Origin: Palleronia pelagia
Lineage (GTDB): Bacteria > Pseudomonadota > Alphaproteobacteria > Rhodobacterales > Rhodobacteraceae
NCBI RefSeq assembly: GCF_900110115.1
Contig: NZ_FOCM01000001.1
Coordinates: 806,001-870,000 of the forward strand
Direction: 5' to 3'
DNA: 64,000 bases
Shown: one piece after another, positions 45,646 to 53,925 of the stretch
Layout: the number at the start of each line of letters is the position of its first letter
How positions within the stretch are numbered: position 1 is the stretch's first letter
Made by a program: the position numbers and the translations under genes
The notes under the pieces: model-generated
Told to the model about the DNA's origin: nothing
Databases searched by the model: none
The model's input: only the letters and a program-made list of their open reading frames with translations

Positions 45646-48600
45646 TCAATATCTCATGCGCTTGCGAATTGCTGCTTCATTGTCCTCGTACTCAGCCTCA
45701 CTAGTATAGCTTTCTGCAATGGTGCGAAGCGTTGTTGCTGTGTTAGGAAACTCATATTCCATCGAGGAAGCCCAGCCTGCATATTTATTTGCCAGCTCTC
45801 TCTCTTGAGCGCCTCCTTCGCCACGAAAATGAACACCACGGGCATTTTTCGTACCGATGTAGAATCCTCTTGAAACACTGTCGGTCATCAAGCGATCCAT
45901 AACTGACCGGACACCCTCACAAGGCCAAACACCATCTGCACCAAGTTTTGCGTTGCTAAGAAGCTCACCAATTCTGTAGTCTGCTATATCACGTCGCCCC
46001 TTGTTTTCGCATAGCCGACGAGCCTCGGTTATCCATTCCTCAAGATGGTGAGCATCAACAGTTCCATCATCTTTGGTGCCTGGAATCCTATTGAGTGCAT
46101 CAAGCAAGCGATAAGCATTCGTTGCAACTGCATCCAAATCCTCTATATCTTCCTTATCGGAGGTACCGTCGTCACGTTTGAATGCCATCTCGACAGCGTC
46201 ACAAAAAATGCTAGGGTTCTGTGACACCTCTTTTTCGAGATTTAAGGCTTCTTCTTTCTCGTCACGATAGATCGCCAGATATCGAAACTCCAGCAAAGCA
46301 AGTTCACTTTGGGTGTGAGCCCCTCGCTCTGTAAGAATCTTAATTGCTTCTTTAATTGAATACGCTTCCATTGTTTGGATGGCGCCGCGATCTTCGCTAG
46401 TGGTCGTCATGTCCATAAGAACTTGATAGAGCTGAGGTGAGGAAACAGATTTTAAATCCAAATGTATGAAGTTGAACGCAGCCGTCGGGCGCCCCTGCTC
46501 AAGAAGCTTGCTAGTTGCAAATTGTAGATCTTGTTCGGAGTGATGCATCCAATTTGGGAGAACCATTTTCCAATACATATTCTGGAACTCAACATCAAAA
46601 CGTGCAACATCTGCCCAAGTCTCAGTCACAAATGGTGCCAAACAGTACAACTCAAGCAAAACTTCGTTGTCCACGCCGACTCGTAGGGCATGCAAAACGC
46701 CGCACGTTTCACTAGGACCGATTTCTGCGAACATGCCACCTATTAACTGTCGCATCGCAAAATTATTGGCTAGTGGGCGATGCGAAATTGCAAAATCAAC
46801 AAAATCTCGCCGGTCATTGCTATCGATCAGCACACGACCAGCACATCTGCCTACGACCCAAGCGGCTTCTCCCAAAAAGGCAAGGTCAATAAACCCCTGA
46901 AAACCCCTTTCTTGGTATACCTGTTGAGCTGCGTCATCTCTTAGTGATTGGATGCGTTCGTCCCTTTTCCTGTAGTCTATATCATCTTCAATTTCGTCCC
47001 AAGCTTCCGGCACCCAGTGTTTCTTGAACAGCCAAGAAAACTTCTGGATCAAATCACGTGGTTCGAGCGTATCATAAGTATCTTTTGCCAACTTGCTCCT
47101 GCGAGCGTCGCTGTCAGCATCTCTTCCTTCGCGTTTCTTACGACGCATAGTTCTACGTATCGTTGTTCGGATTTTTTCTCGTAAAATCGCGCGATCTTCG
47201 TCGCTAGCAGTCACGGCCCACGCGTTTACGACACCCCACATTTGTTCATTGTGCTCGTCGGTCACAAAATCTTCCAGACCAATCAGATCACACATTATGT
47301 CCACATCGTAGCTCGGCCATTTAAGCGCACTTTCGATGCAAAATATGACAAACTCATTCCGTTCTCTGCGTGTAGCGCCTTCACCATGGCCAAAGGCATC
47401 GTCTCGCCATCGAGGCTTGTGGTTGGGGCTAGCAAAACCTGGAGAGGGATCAAGCTCCGCTTTGCAAATTGTCCACGCGACATCTGGATTCTCTGCAATC
47501 ATCCTATTCATAAGGGCTATTCGCTGTTCTATGGAGGCAGCTGTCTGCGGTAACCAGCTTCTGAAAATCGAGCGAAGAGTTTCAACTGGCTTATTTACCC
47601 AGTTGTCGTCCAGTTTGATTTCGCTGAGGCGCACCAGAATATTGACTACACGTGGCAGATAGTTTGCAGACCATGCGAGATTTTCAAGCGCCCACAGTAA
47701 GCCGGTACGCGGATTACGCCCAAACATACCAGTACCTGCTGGGCGAATGAGGGAAAATACGACGGGCTCATCTGAATCGAGGTCGTCTTCCAGTATCTTG
47801 AGAAACGTATCGGGCGCAGCTTCAGCGTAGATGGGTAGATCGGAAGCTTGCGACTCAAGCAGGTCATCATTGAGTGGTACTAACAAATCCCTGACAAGAT
47901 TTGAGCAAAGATGCTCTGTGTTGACACCTGTACGCGAAAAGAACAACTCTTTGCCATGCATAGACATGAGCGCAAGACTGTCGGAGATGCCGTCTCTGAG
48001 CGAGCCACTTATCTCTCTTCTTTTATCGTATATATGCGCAGCCCACCGATCTTCCTCTGGAAGGTCGAGGGAAGGATCACGCTCGGACAACACTAAGTCA
48101 GCGACGGAAAAGAAACGTCGAAGTTCATCCTCATTTATCCAATTACAGATGGCATAGAGCGCATCAATCTTTGAAACTACACCTCTGAACGCTCCCACAG
48201 CCCAGACAGGAGGACTGTTCAAACTCAATAGCTTTGAAAAATGGTCTTCAAGATCGCGATAGTCGTCTATCCCAGCCAACTCACACAATACAATACAGTC
48301 CGTTTTATTACGAGAATTCCAAGCACCAGCAAGTAGGATAGGAAACAAGAACTTTGCTAAATCACTCTGGTTGCTCCATTCCGGTTTTCGTATAGCATCC
48401 GATGTTGAAAGCCGCCTCCTCAACACAGTGAGTGAACGGCCTGACTCATTACTTAGTTTTGAGATTGCATCACGACTCAGTTCCATTTTCTCAAGGCCGA
48501 CACGGAATGCCTCTCCGCTAAGAGGCTCAAGTACGACATCCTTTTCGACACCCTCTGTTGTGCGCGGAGTGATGACTATTCCACCAAGTTTCTGCCCTGT

Positions 48601-49722
48601 CTCGGATAGCTCCTTTTCAACTTCTCTGTTTGTTATGATTGGAATGAAGCGGCTGGTCTTTGCTGCAAGCCTACTGAGAGGTCCCGGCTTGGTGAACGCA
48701 ATAATGCGGTCTCGTTGCTGCGCTAACCCGCCTGCACTGTGATTGAAGAGTGCGTGTAAGAACGCAAGACCCTCCTCAACTGAATCCGCAGCAAGACGCA
48801 CCACTCGTCCATCATCGCCTCGAATACGTTCTGCGAGTTTTTTTCCAGTCGTAGAGATTGCTTCTTCAAACACTTCTTCAACAAAGGAGGGTTCACAATC
48901 AGCGTTCCACTTCACCCAACAACGGTCTAGCGAGAGCGTACCTTCATGTTCAACGCCAGTTTCGTTCGCGAACCATGTTTGCGCAGGTAACGATTGTTCA
49001 AGCCATTGTTCTAGATCGCTGGCATCATAAACACGGACATCTTTCCAATTGCCCTCTGCACGCTTTTCGGCTTCCCACTTTGACTTGCTTTTCCAACGAT
49101 GAGGTGTAACGAAGACAAAAACCATCCCTTTGCGTATCTCTGCATCAACGCCCTTCACGCTCTTCTTGTAATCCTTATTGGCCTTCGAATAATAGTCTGC
49201 GTTTGTTCCAAATTCCCAACCGGATTTTCCTGCTGGTACCCAAGGGTTACCGGTTTCACACTCGATCTCCCCATCCCATCCGGGACGTTCGCCGTCATCA
49301 TTGCCTGGAAAATCCACTAAAGATGTTGAGGAACAAGTGCTGTGAACCAGCATTCGGAGAAATATTGCAAAGCGGGTTCGCGAGGCGATACGCTGCGACC
49401 AATTCGATATGTCGTTTGCGGTGGCCTTTAGAAATGGCGGTATGTAGGGAAGGGATGCTGTAGCCAAAACGTCAGGGATATTTGACTTGGCCTCGAAGGC
49501 GTTTTGAAGCGCAAGCAGCTCTTGAGCATTGTGACCAAAAGCCTTCTCAATTTTTGCAGCCATCTCGGGAGATAGCGCTGACTTACCGTTTAAGAGGTTC
49601 GAAAGCGCAGGCCTGCCCACACCTAGTGCCCTGGCAGCGGCAGTGACGCTAACGCCTTTAGGAATAACTTCTTTCTTAATGAAGTGGCCGGGGTGAGTTA
49701 TATTCGTTGTAGAGTTCGACAT
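45646..49722 (-). CDS. Giant HTH + putative nuclease-like + helical-repeat protein, 1358 aa
   Basis: Residues 1-75 are a HigA/XRE-type helix-turn-helix (HPGHFIKKEVIPKGVSVTAA, then RALGVGRPALSNLLNGKSALS). Residues about 145-190 hold RPGWDGEIE, PWVPAGKSGWEFGTN and SKANKDYKKS, a D150/E170/K180 pattern reminiscent of PD-(D/E)XK-type nuclease regions in immunity proteins. A TPHRWKSKSKWEAEKRAEG segment follows. The remaining about 1000 residues are mostly helical, like a degenerate STAND/solenoid protein; I see no intact Walker A. The start at 49722 is chosen for the AGAGAGG site. A promoter with a dyad lies just upstream. HigA normally stands alone, so this fusion is unusual. Function is probably defence or addiction-like, by inference. 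Confidence 0.75.
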   Translation of the reverse strand: MSNSTTNITHPGHFIKKEVIPKGVSVTAAARALGVGRPALSNLLNGKSALSPEMAAKIEKAFGHNAQELLALQNAFEAKSNIPDVLATASLPYIPPFLKATANDISNWSQRIASRTRFAIFLRMLVHSTCSSTSLVDFPGNDDGERPGWDGEIECETGNPWVPAGKSGWEFGTNADYYSKANKDYKKSVKGVDAEIRKGMVFVFVTPHRWKSKSKWEAEKRAEGNWKDVRVYDASDLEQWLEQSLPAQTWFANETGVEHEGTLSLDRCWVKWNADCEPSFVEEVFEEAISTTGKKLAERIRGDDGRVVRLAADSVEEGLAFLHALFNHSAGGLAQQRDRIIAFTKPGPLSRLAAKTSRFIPIITNREVEKELSETGQKLGGIVITPRTTEGVEKDVVLEPLSGEAFRVGLEKMELSRDAISKLSNESGRSLTVLRRRLSTSDAIRKPEWSNQSDLAKFLFPILLAGAWNSRNKTDCIVLCELAGIDDYRDLEDHFSKLLSLNSPPVWAVGAFRGVVSKIDALYAICNWINEDELRRFFSVADLVLSERDPSLDLPEEDRWAAHIYDKRREISGSLRDGISDSLALMSMHGKELFFSRTGVNTEHLCSNLVRDLLVPLNDDLLESQASDLPIYAEAAPDTFLKILEDDLDSDEPVVFSLIRPAGTGMFGRNPRTGLLWALENLAWSANYLPRVVNILVRLSEIKLDDNWVNKPVETLRSIFRSWLPQTAASIEQRIALMNRMIAENPDVAWTICKAELDPSPGFASPNHKPRWRDDAFGHGEGATRRERNEFVIFCIESALKWPSYDVDIMCDLIGLEDFVTDEHNEQMWGVVNAWAVTASDEDRAILREKIRTTIRRTMRRKKREGRDADSDARRSKLAKDTYDTLEPRDLIQKFSWLFKKHWVPEAWDEIEDDIDYRKRDERIQSLRDDAAQQVYQERGFQGFIDLAFLGEAAWVVGRCAGRVLIDSNDRRDFVDFAISHRPLANNFAMRQLIGGMFAEIGPSETCGVLHALRVGVDNEVLLELYCLAPFVTETWADVARFDVEFQNMYWKMVLPNWMHHSEQDLQFATSKLLEQGRPTAAFNFIHLDLKSVSSPQLYQVLMDMTTTSEDRGAIQTMEAYSIKEAIKILTERGAHTQSELALLEFRYLAIYRDEKEEALNLEKEVSQNPSIFCDAVEMAFKRDDGTSDKEDIEDLDAVATNAYRLLDALNRIPGTKDDGTVDAHHLEEWITEARRLCENKGRRDIADYRIGELLSNAKLGADGVWPCEGVRSVMDRLMTDSVSRGFYIGTKNARGVHFRGEGGAQERELANKYAGWASSMEYEFPNTATTLRTIAESYTSEAEYEDNEAAIRKRMRY

Positions 49723-49748
49723 AATTGCCTCTCTATGTTGTTTTGTAC

Positions 49749-49778
49749 ACTGTATCGTTACACGATACACCCTGTCAA
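49749..49778 (-). promoter_or_regulatory. Promoter with operator dyad for the 1358-aa gene
   Basis: On the minus strand TTGACA (49773-49778) and TACAGT (49749-49754) are 18 bp apart. Between and partly over the -10 box lies a perfect dyad, TGTATCGT-3-ACGATACA (49751-49769). A repressor bound here would block polymerase; the HTH at the N-terminus of the encoded protein is the obvious candidate for autoregulation. Confidence 0.7.
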
Positions 49779-49970
49779 CTTCGTTAGTGTTTTTACTTAG
49801 AAACAGCGTTTAAACAATCGCTTAGGGCTTCGCCCTCGGCGCGCTTCAGGCAAAACAGATCGAACAGATTATGATCGTTGTCGGCTCCCCCTGAAGGTTG
49901 CCCCCAACAACGACAGAATCTTTCGCCGATTTTCCCTTCCGCTTGCACACCCACTGTTCGCCACGAGGCA

Positions 49971-49990
49971 GGGGTTGCAGGAGCAACCTC
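49971..49990 (+). promoter_or_regulatory. Hairpin in the ardA leader
   Basis: GGTTGC-AGGA-GCAACC, extended by a G.T and a G-C pair, ends 23 bp before the ardA start, upstream of its ribosome site. It may influence ardA translation; the rest of the gap 49779-50013 shows no gene. Confidence 0.5.
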
Positions 49991-50013
49991 ATACCTTACG
50001 GAAGGAGAAGAAA

Positions 50014-50532
50014 ATGGAAAAATTACAAGGAGATATCCAAATCTATGTTGCCTGTCTGGCAGCGTATAACAACGGCATTCTGCACGGGTGCTGGATCGAT
50101 GCCGAGCAAGACGCCTACCACATCTATGCAGACATCCGCGAGATGCTGGCATCCTCACCCGTCGAAGACGCCGAAGAGTGGGCAATCCATGACCATGAAG
50201 GCTTCGAGGGGGCGGACGTGTCCGAGTATATGGGTATCGAAGAGGTCGCAGAGTTGGCTGCCTTCATCGGAGAGTACGGCGAAATCGGCGGCAAGCTGGT
50301 CGGGCATTTCGGTGATCTGGGCGAGGCACGCAAGGCCATAGAGGACGCTTATGCGGGGGAGTACCGCTCTTTAGCCGACTTCGCCGAGGAACTGACCGAG
50401 GAAACAGGTCAAGTTCCTGAAAGCTTACGCTTCTATATCGACTATGAGCGCATGGCGCGGGACATGGAAATCTGTGACGTGTTCATCATCCAGACGGGCT
50501 TCGAACAAGTCCACGTATTCTGGAGTAACTAG
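50014..50532 (+). CDS. ardA: Antirestriction protein ArdA
   Basis: The 172-aa acidic DNA-mimic protein inhibits type I restriction enzymes during entry of mobile DNA. It starts MEKLQGDIQIYVACLAAYNN after GGAAGGAG. HGCWIDA, SSPVEDAEEWAIHDHEGFEG and DVFIIQTGFEQVHVFW are typical of ArdA, and the protein is rich in Asp and Glu as expected. The upstream in-frame ATG is less likely. The 97-aa gene follows 1 bp later. Confidence 0.93.
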   Translation: MEKLQGDIQIYVACLAAYNNGILHGCWIDAEQDAYHIYADIREMLASSPVEDAEEWAIHDHEGFEGADVSEYMGIEEVAELAAFIGEYGEIGGKLVGHFGDLGEARKAIEDAYAGEYRSLADFAEELTEETGQVPESLRFYIDYERMARDMEICDVFIIQTGFEQVHVFWSN

Positions 50533-50533
50533 C

Positions 50534-50827
50534 ATGAGCACCGAGACACACAGATTCACATGGGAAGGCATCGAGATCGAACTGACCTATATGCCAGAGG
50601 CTTATGGCGGCGCTATCGCCCATCTGGAGGTACGCAGTATCAACCCCGAGCGCGCACCGCTACCTATCACTGAAACAGGATACCGTTCCCACTATCACCC
50701 TGTGGGAACGGTCGAAGCTGGCGAAGGCACTGTGGTCGAGCAGGTCACGGCATGGCTGGACGAAGAAGGCAAATCAAAGGCGTGGAAGAAGTACGTCGAA
50801 GACAGCCGCCAGTATTCCTTGTTCTGA
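50534..50827 (+). CDS. Mobile-element protein linked to ardA, 97 aa
   Basis: Starts MSTETHRFTWEGIEIELTYM. It contains AHLEVRSINPERAPLPITET and HYHPVGTVEAGEGTVVEQVTAW, a pattern I associate with small conserved proteins of alphaproteobacterial integrative elements and plasmids; no function is known to me. It starts one base after the ardA stop and is surely co-transcribed with it. Confidence 0.75.
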   Translation: MSTETHRFTWEGIEIELTYMPEAYGGAIAHLEVRSINPERAPLPITETGYRSHYHPVGTVEAGEGTVVEQVTAWLDEEGKSKAWKKYVEDSRQYSLF

Positions 50828-50943
50828 ACAGTCGCCGCCGCCTACTTCATCGCAATTCAACAGCAATCTTAAACTTGACGTACAGGCATAATAATTGATA
50901 TCGAAGTACTTCAATAATTTGATTGTAAAGCACTCCAAATGTC

Positions 50944-51618
50944 ATGCAGAGAATTGATCTCAAGGATTTAATGATTGGTGATATTCTTATCCACCAACCA
51001 ACAAAACCGAAAATGCATCAGAAAAAGATATCTGAAGCTTCAAATAGTGCATATACACATGCCTCTGTATATCTTGGTGATGATATGGTCTTAGAGGCTA
51101 ATCCTCCCCAAGTGCGCACTAGAAATATCAAGGACACCTTGGGCTCAGAAGGCATTATTGGTGTCCTTCGTTCTCAAGCAGTTTTTACACCAGACCGTAA
51201 GAAAGCTCTCCAGGAGTTTGCTGGTGAATTGTTGGGCAATAACGCAAAATACGATATCTTGGGCGCGCTCAAATATACAAGGTTACGCTCTAGGCACATC
51301 AATAGTCTTTTAGATATCTTGTCAGAACGGGCCGATAGGGAGAATAATGATTTCAATTTTGATAAGCGGAAGTATTTTTGTTCGGCTTTAGTAGTTGCTT
51401 GTTACTGCGTGGTAGGCATCATAGATAAAACAGCGTACCCTCTTTACCCTCCAGAAATCCATGCCCCAGGTGACTTACTGCACGACCCAACTTTCGGCTG
51501 GGTGTTGGGATACATTGATGTTCATGGAATTGGTCTGAGCAAAGACGATCCGTTAAGGTATGGTACACTCTGGTCAGAACAAGACAGTAAATGGTGGGAT
51601 GCAACGGGCCATGTCTAG
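50944..51618 (+). CDS. Permuted papain-like (YiiX/NlpC-type) hydrolase, 224 aa
   Basis: Order of motifs is that of circularly permuted NlpC/P60 enzymes: GDILIHQPT, then His39 in YTHASVYLGDDMVLEANPP, then Cys146 in KRKYFCSALVVACYCVVG. No signal peptide is visible, so it may be cytoplasmic or an effector. Relatives (YiiX-like) act as amidases or acyltransferases. The upstream 116 bp is AT-rich and holds the palindrome GAAGTACTTC (50904-50913). It is a single gene of low GC. Confidence 0.75.
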   Translation: MQRIDLKDLMIGDILIHQPTKPKMHQKKISEASNSAYTHASVYLGDDMVLEANPPQVRTRNIKDTLGSEGIIGVLRSQAVFTPDRKKALQEFAGELLGNNAKYDILGALKYTRLRSRHINSLLDILSERADRENNDFNFDKRKYFCSALVVACYCVVGIIDKTAYPLYPPEIHAPGDLLHDPTFGWVLGYIDVHGIGLSKDDPLRYGTLWSEQDSKWWDATGHV

Positions 51619-51662
51619 AATAACTGTCACAGGCCAAATAAGTAGAGAAGGCTGTAGGTAAG

Positions 51663-52498
51663 TCATCGTTCTAAGGACGGGCCGTCGCGCGCCATGCCGG
51701 ACGGCCTGCCGCGCGCTTCCCTGAATCTCTCAAGGTCTTTGGCAAGGTCGTGTGCCTGATCCTTGATGGAGGACATTTCTCTGACTTGCTCACGCTTAAG
51801 GGATTTTCGCTCATCCATCTGACGAAAGATCATGTCGTCGGAGTGTTGCTGGTCGCGCAGATGGGCTTCCCAAGCGCTGGCTTCGTTCTCGCGTCTGATT
51901 TTGGAATGCTCTCCACGCATACGATCCCAAAGCCCCTGGAGCCCTGTGCGGAAGCGTGCTTGTCTTTGACGGGCTTCGCGAGTCTGTCGTTCTTCCAGCT
52001 TTTTCTTGAGGCGTTGCCGCTCCGCGCGCTGTTTCTCGATCAGCTTTTGCCGCTGCTGTTCCTGTGCCTCTCTTAGCTTTTGCTCTCTGGCTTTCAGTTC
52101 TTCCTGCCAGCGCGACACGGCAGGCTGCATGGTTGCGGAGATATGCCCCTTGGCTTCATCGACCGAGCGCAGGTCGTTTGGATCGCCGAGCTTCTCGCGC
52201 ACTTGGTTGGTCTTCAGGCCTGTCCATTTCGGGATGGCATAGACCTCACCGTCAACATCGAGCGCGACGAAGCCTCGCCGATCACCACGGGCAAGCACGT
52301 AACCTTTCTCTTCAAGGGCATGGGCAAGGGCTTCTTTGGTATCTGAGACTGACCAGGCCTCCTGGAAAGTGCGTTTGATTTCTCTCGCATCTTTCTTTGC
52401 CCGTTTGGCCTGTTGCCATTCTTCAAGCGTGAAGTTGCGTGGATCGCGGTTGTTCCTGTCCCTGTAGATTCAGTGAACTTTCGGGAGAGGTGGCTCAT
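51663..52498 (-). pseudogene. Relaxase gene remnant with internal deletion/frameshift
   Basis: From 52498 an ATG (MSHLSRKFTE) opens a frame that soon leaves the conserved one. From 52469 down to 51663 another frame encodes 268 residues that look like a MobA/VirD2-type relaxase C-terminal part: IYRDRNNRDPRNFTLEEWQ, FQEAWSVSDTKEALAHALEE, YVLARGDRRGFVALDVDGEV, then a long coiled coil. A TGA (52470-52472) precedes it in frame. The whole N-terminal relaxase domain, including its His-triad and Tyr, is missing. So the island was once mobilisable but this gene is broken. An ORF from 52298 may still yield the coiled-coil part. Confidence 0.7.
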
Positions 52499-52833
52499 GG
52501 TTCCATCTCCGGCAATATGGCTTTATGCGGCTTGAGCTGGGCTTCCCAATCCTCCAGGGTCTCGAAGAGAGTGTTCGAACTCTCTCCCGTCAGGCCCGCC
52601 ATCACCCGATCTTTCTGGGTTTTGTAAGGCCGCCATCGAAGGTCATTCTCGCCAATATCTAGCGCTTTGAGCGCCCCTCTTCTGGATGACCTTGTGGCTC
52701 TTTCGTGTCCGGCTGCTGCGCCTTCTGGAGAGGTCCGGCATGTGGTCTCGAGGCGGCGCAGCCAAGTGAGCTTTCGAAACGGCTCGTCGGGGGTCTCGGC
52801 GTCGGGCGGCATGGCGATGGCATCGGCCCCCAA
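52495..52833 (-). CDS. Hypothetical gene upstream of relaxase remnant, 112 aa or shorter
   Basis: The stop overlaps the relaxase start (ATGA), an arrangement expected of a mobilisation accessory gene. The C-terminal half (LRWRPYKTQKDRVMAGLTGE, then LFETLEDWEAQLKPHKAILP) looks like a genuine protein. The N-terminal half is Arg/Pro-rich, GC-rich and competes with other open frames, so the gene may be truncated or chimeric there. This is close to the right end of the island. Confidence 0.4.
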   Translation of the reverse strand: MGADAIAMPPDAETPDEPFRKLTWLRRLETTCRTSPEGAAAGHERATRSSRRGALKALDIGENDLRWRPYKTQKDRVMAGLTGESSNTLFETLEDWEAQLKPHKAILPEMEP

Positions 52834-53163
52834 TCTTCTCGTCGACCCGTCGGGAGCACGGCGCGGGATCCTCCGCGGCGTGGTTCAAGGCTGAAATGAC
52901 CTGACGGAGCCCCGTTGCGGACTGACTTCGGATTGGGCAGCGCCGATCTCTCGAAGCTCACTCAGGCGCGGGATCGGGCGCTTGAGATCCGACGTTAGGC
53001 CCGGCACTGAACCCTTGCCTCAGCGCAGGTCGGAAAGTTCCGGCGCTTGAGGGGGCAGCCGAGCGGGTTTGGGCTGTCCGACGCGAACGCCTCGCCTATC
53101 CGGTACGAGGCATTCAGTTTATTACTGGGAAGAACGCTCAAGGGCAGAAGGACTGTGACTGAC
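52834..53163. other. Noncoding junction between island and chromosome
   Basis: Base composition returns to GC-rich here. Short frames exist but none is convincing. I searched by eye for a copy of the tRNA-Ser 3' end and did not find one. Confidence 0.5.
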
Positions 53164-53853
53164 ATGGCGACCGCGTCTCGAACCGTCCACAGCACGGCAA
53201 TTGCTGCGCAGCTCGAAGAAGAGATCGTGACCGGACGTCTGAATGCCGGTTCCCGATTGGACGAAGCCTCCCTCACCAAGCGGTTCGGCGTGTCCCGCAC
53301 CCCGGTGAGAGAGGCGCTCCACACCCTGGTTTCGCGGTCGCTGGCGGAGCGTATCCCGTTTCGTGGGGTCATCGTCGTCGACACGACACCCGAAAGGGTC
53401 GAGCAGATGTTCGAGGCGATGGGAGAGATGGAGGCCCTCTGCGGTCGCCTGGCCAGCGAGAGGATGAAGATGCGCGAGCGCACGCAGCTGGAGGAATATG
53501 TCTCCCGGCTGGGAGCGATTTCCGCGCAAGGGGACGCGGAAGGATACGAGATCGCCAACGCGCAATTTCACGAGCTGATCTACGCGGGTGCCCACAACAA
53601 GGACCTGGAGGAGGTCAGCACGGCGCTGCGGTTGAAGCTTGCGCCTTTCCGAAAGTCCCAGCTTCGTTCGACCGAGCGGATGCATCGCTCGAACGAAGAG
53701 CACGCGGTGATCGTCGCCGCGATCCTGGATCGCGATCCCGAGGGGGCGGCGCGCGCGCTGCGGCGACACCTGGTCAGCGCAGCGCGCGAGGTGCTGCGCG
53801 GCCTGCGGGAAGGCACGGGCCAGACCGCCGAGAAGGGGCTAAAGGGCGACTAG
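53164..53853 (+). CDS. GntR-family regulator, FCD (FadR-like) subgroup
   Basis: The 229-aa regulator has an N-terminal winged HTH (residues about 15-80: AAQLEEEIVTGRLNAGSRLD, then LTKRFGVSRTPVREALHTL) and a C-terminal FCD ligand domain (about 90-215) with metal-binding pattern NAQFHELIYAGAHN, HRSNEEHAVIVAAI and RRHL. The ATG at 53164 is used; a GTG at 53155 is closer to GAAGGA and possible. It faces the TRAP operon tail to tail (72 bp apart) and is the likely regulator of that operon. Confidence 0.9.
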   Translation: MATASRTVHSTAIAAQLEEEIVTGRLNAGSRLDEASLTKRFGVSRTPVREALHTLVSRSLAERIPFRGVIVVDTTPERVEQMFEAMGEMEALCGRLASERMKMRERTQLEEYVSRLGAISAQGDAEGYEIANAQFHELIYAGAHNKDLEEVSTALRLKLAPFRKSQLRSTERMHRSNEEHAVIVAAILDRDPEGAARALRRHLVSAAREVLRGLREGTGQTAEKGLKGD

Positions 53854-53925
53854 ACCCAGCGGCAAGCGCGGACGGTTGGTAGCGCGCCTCGGCCGCCGCG
53901 CCGTCCCTTCAATGCCTTCGGTGAT

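Noticed and set aside
52659-52961. A 100-aa Arg/Pro-rich minus-strand frame.
   Set aside because: It overlaps two other frames, has biased composition and no support.
52834-53047. Right-hand att copy of the tRNA-Ser 3' end.
   Set aside because: No matching sequence of useful length is visible; serine recombinases need only very short identity.
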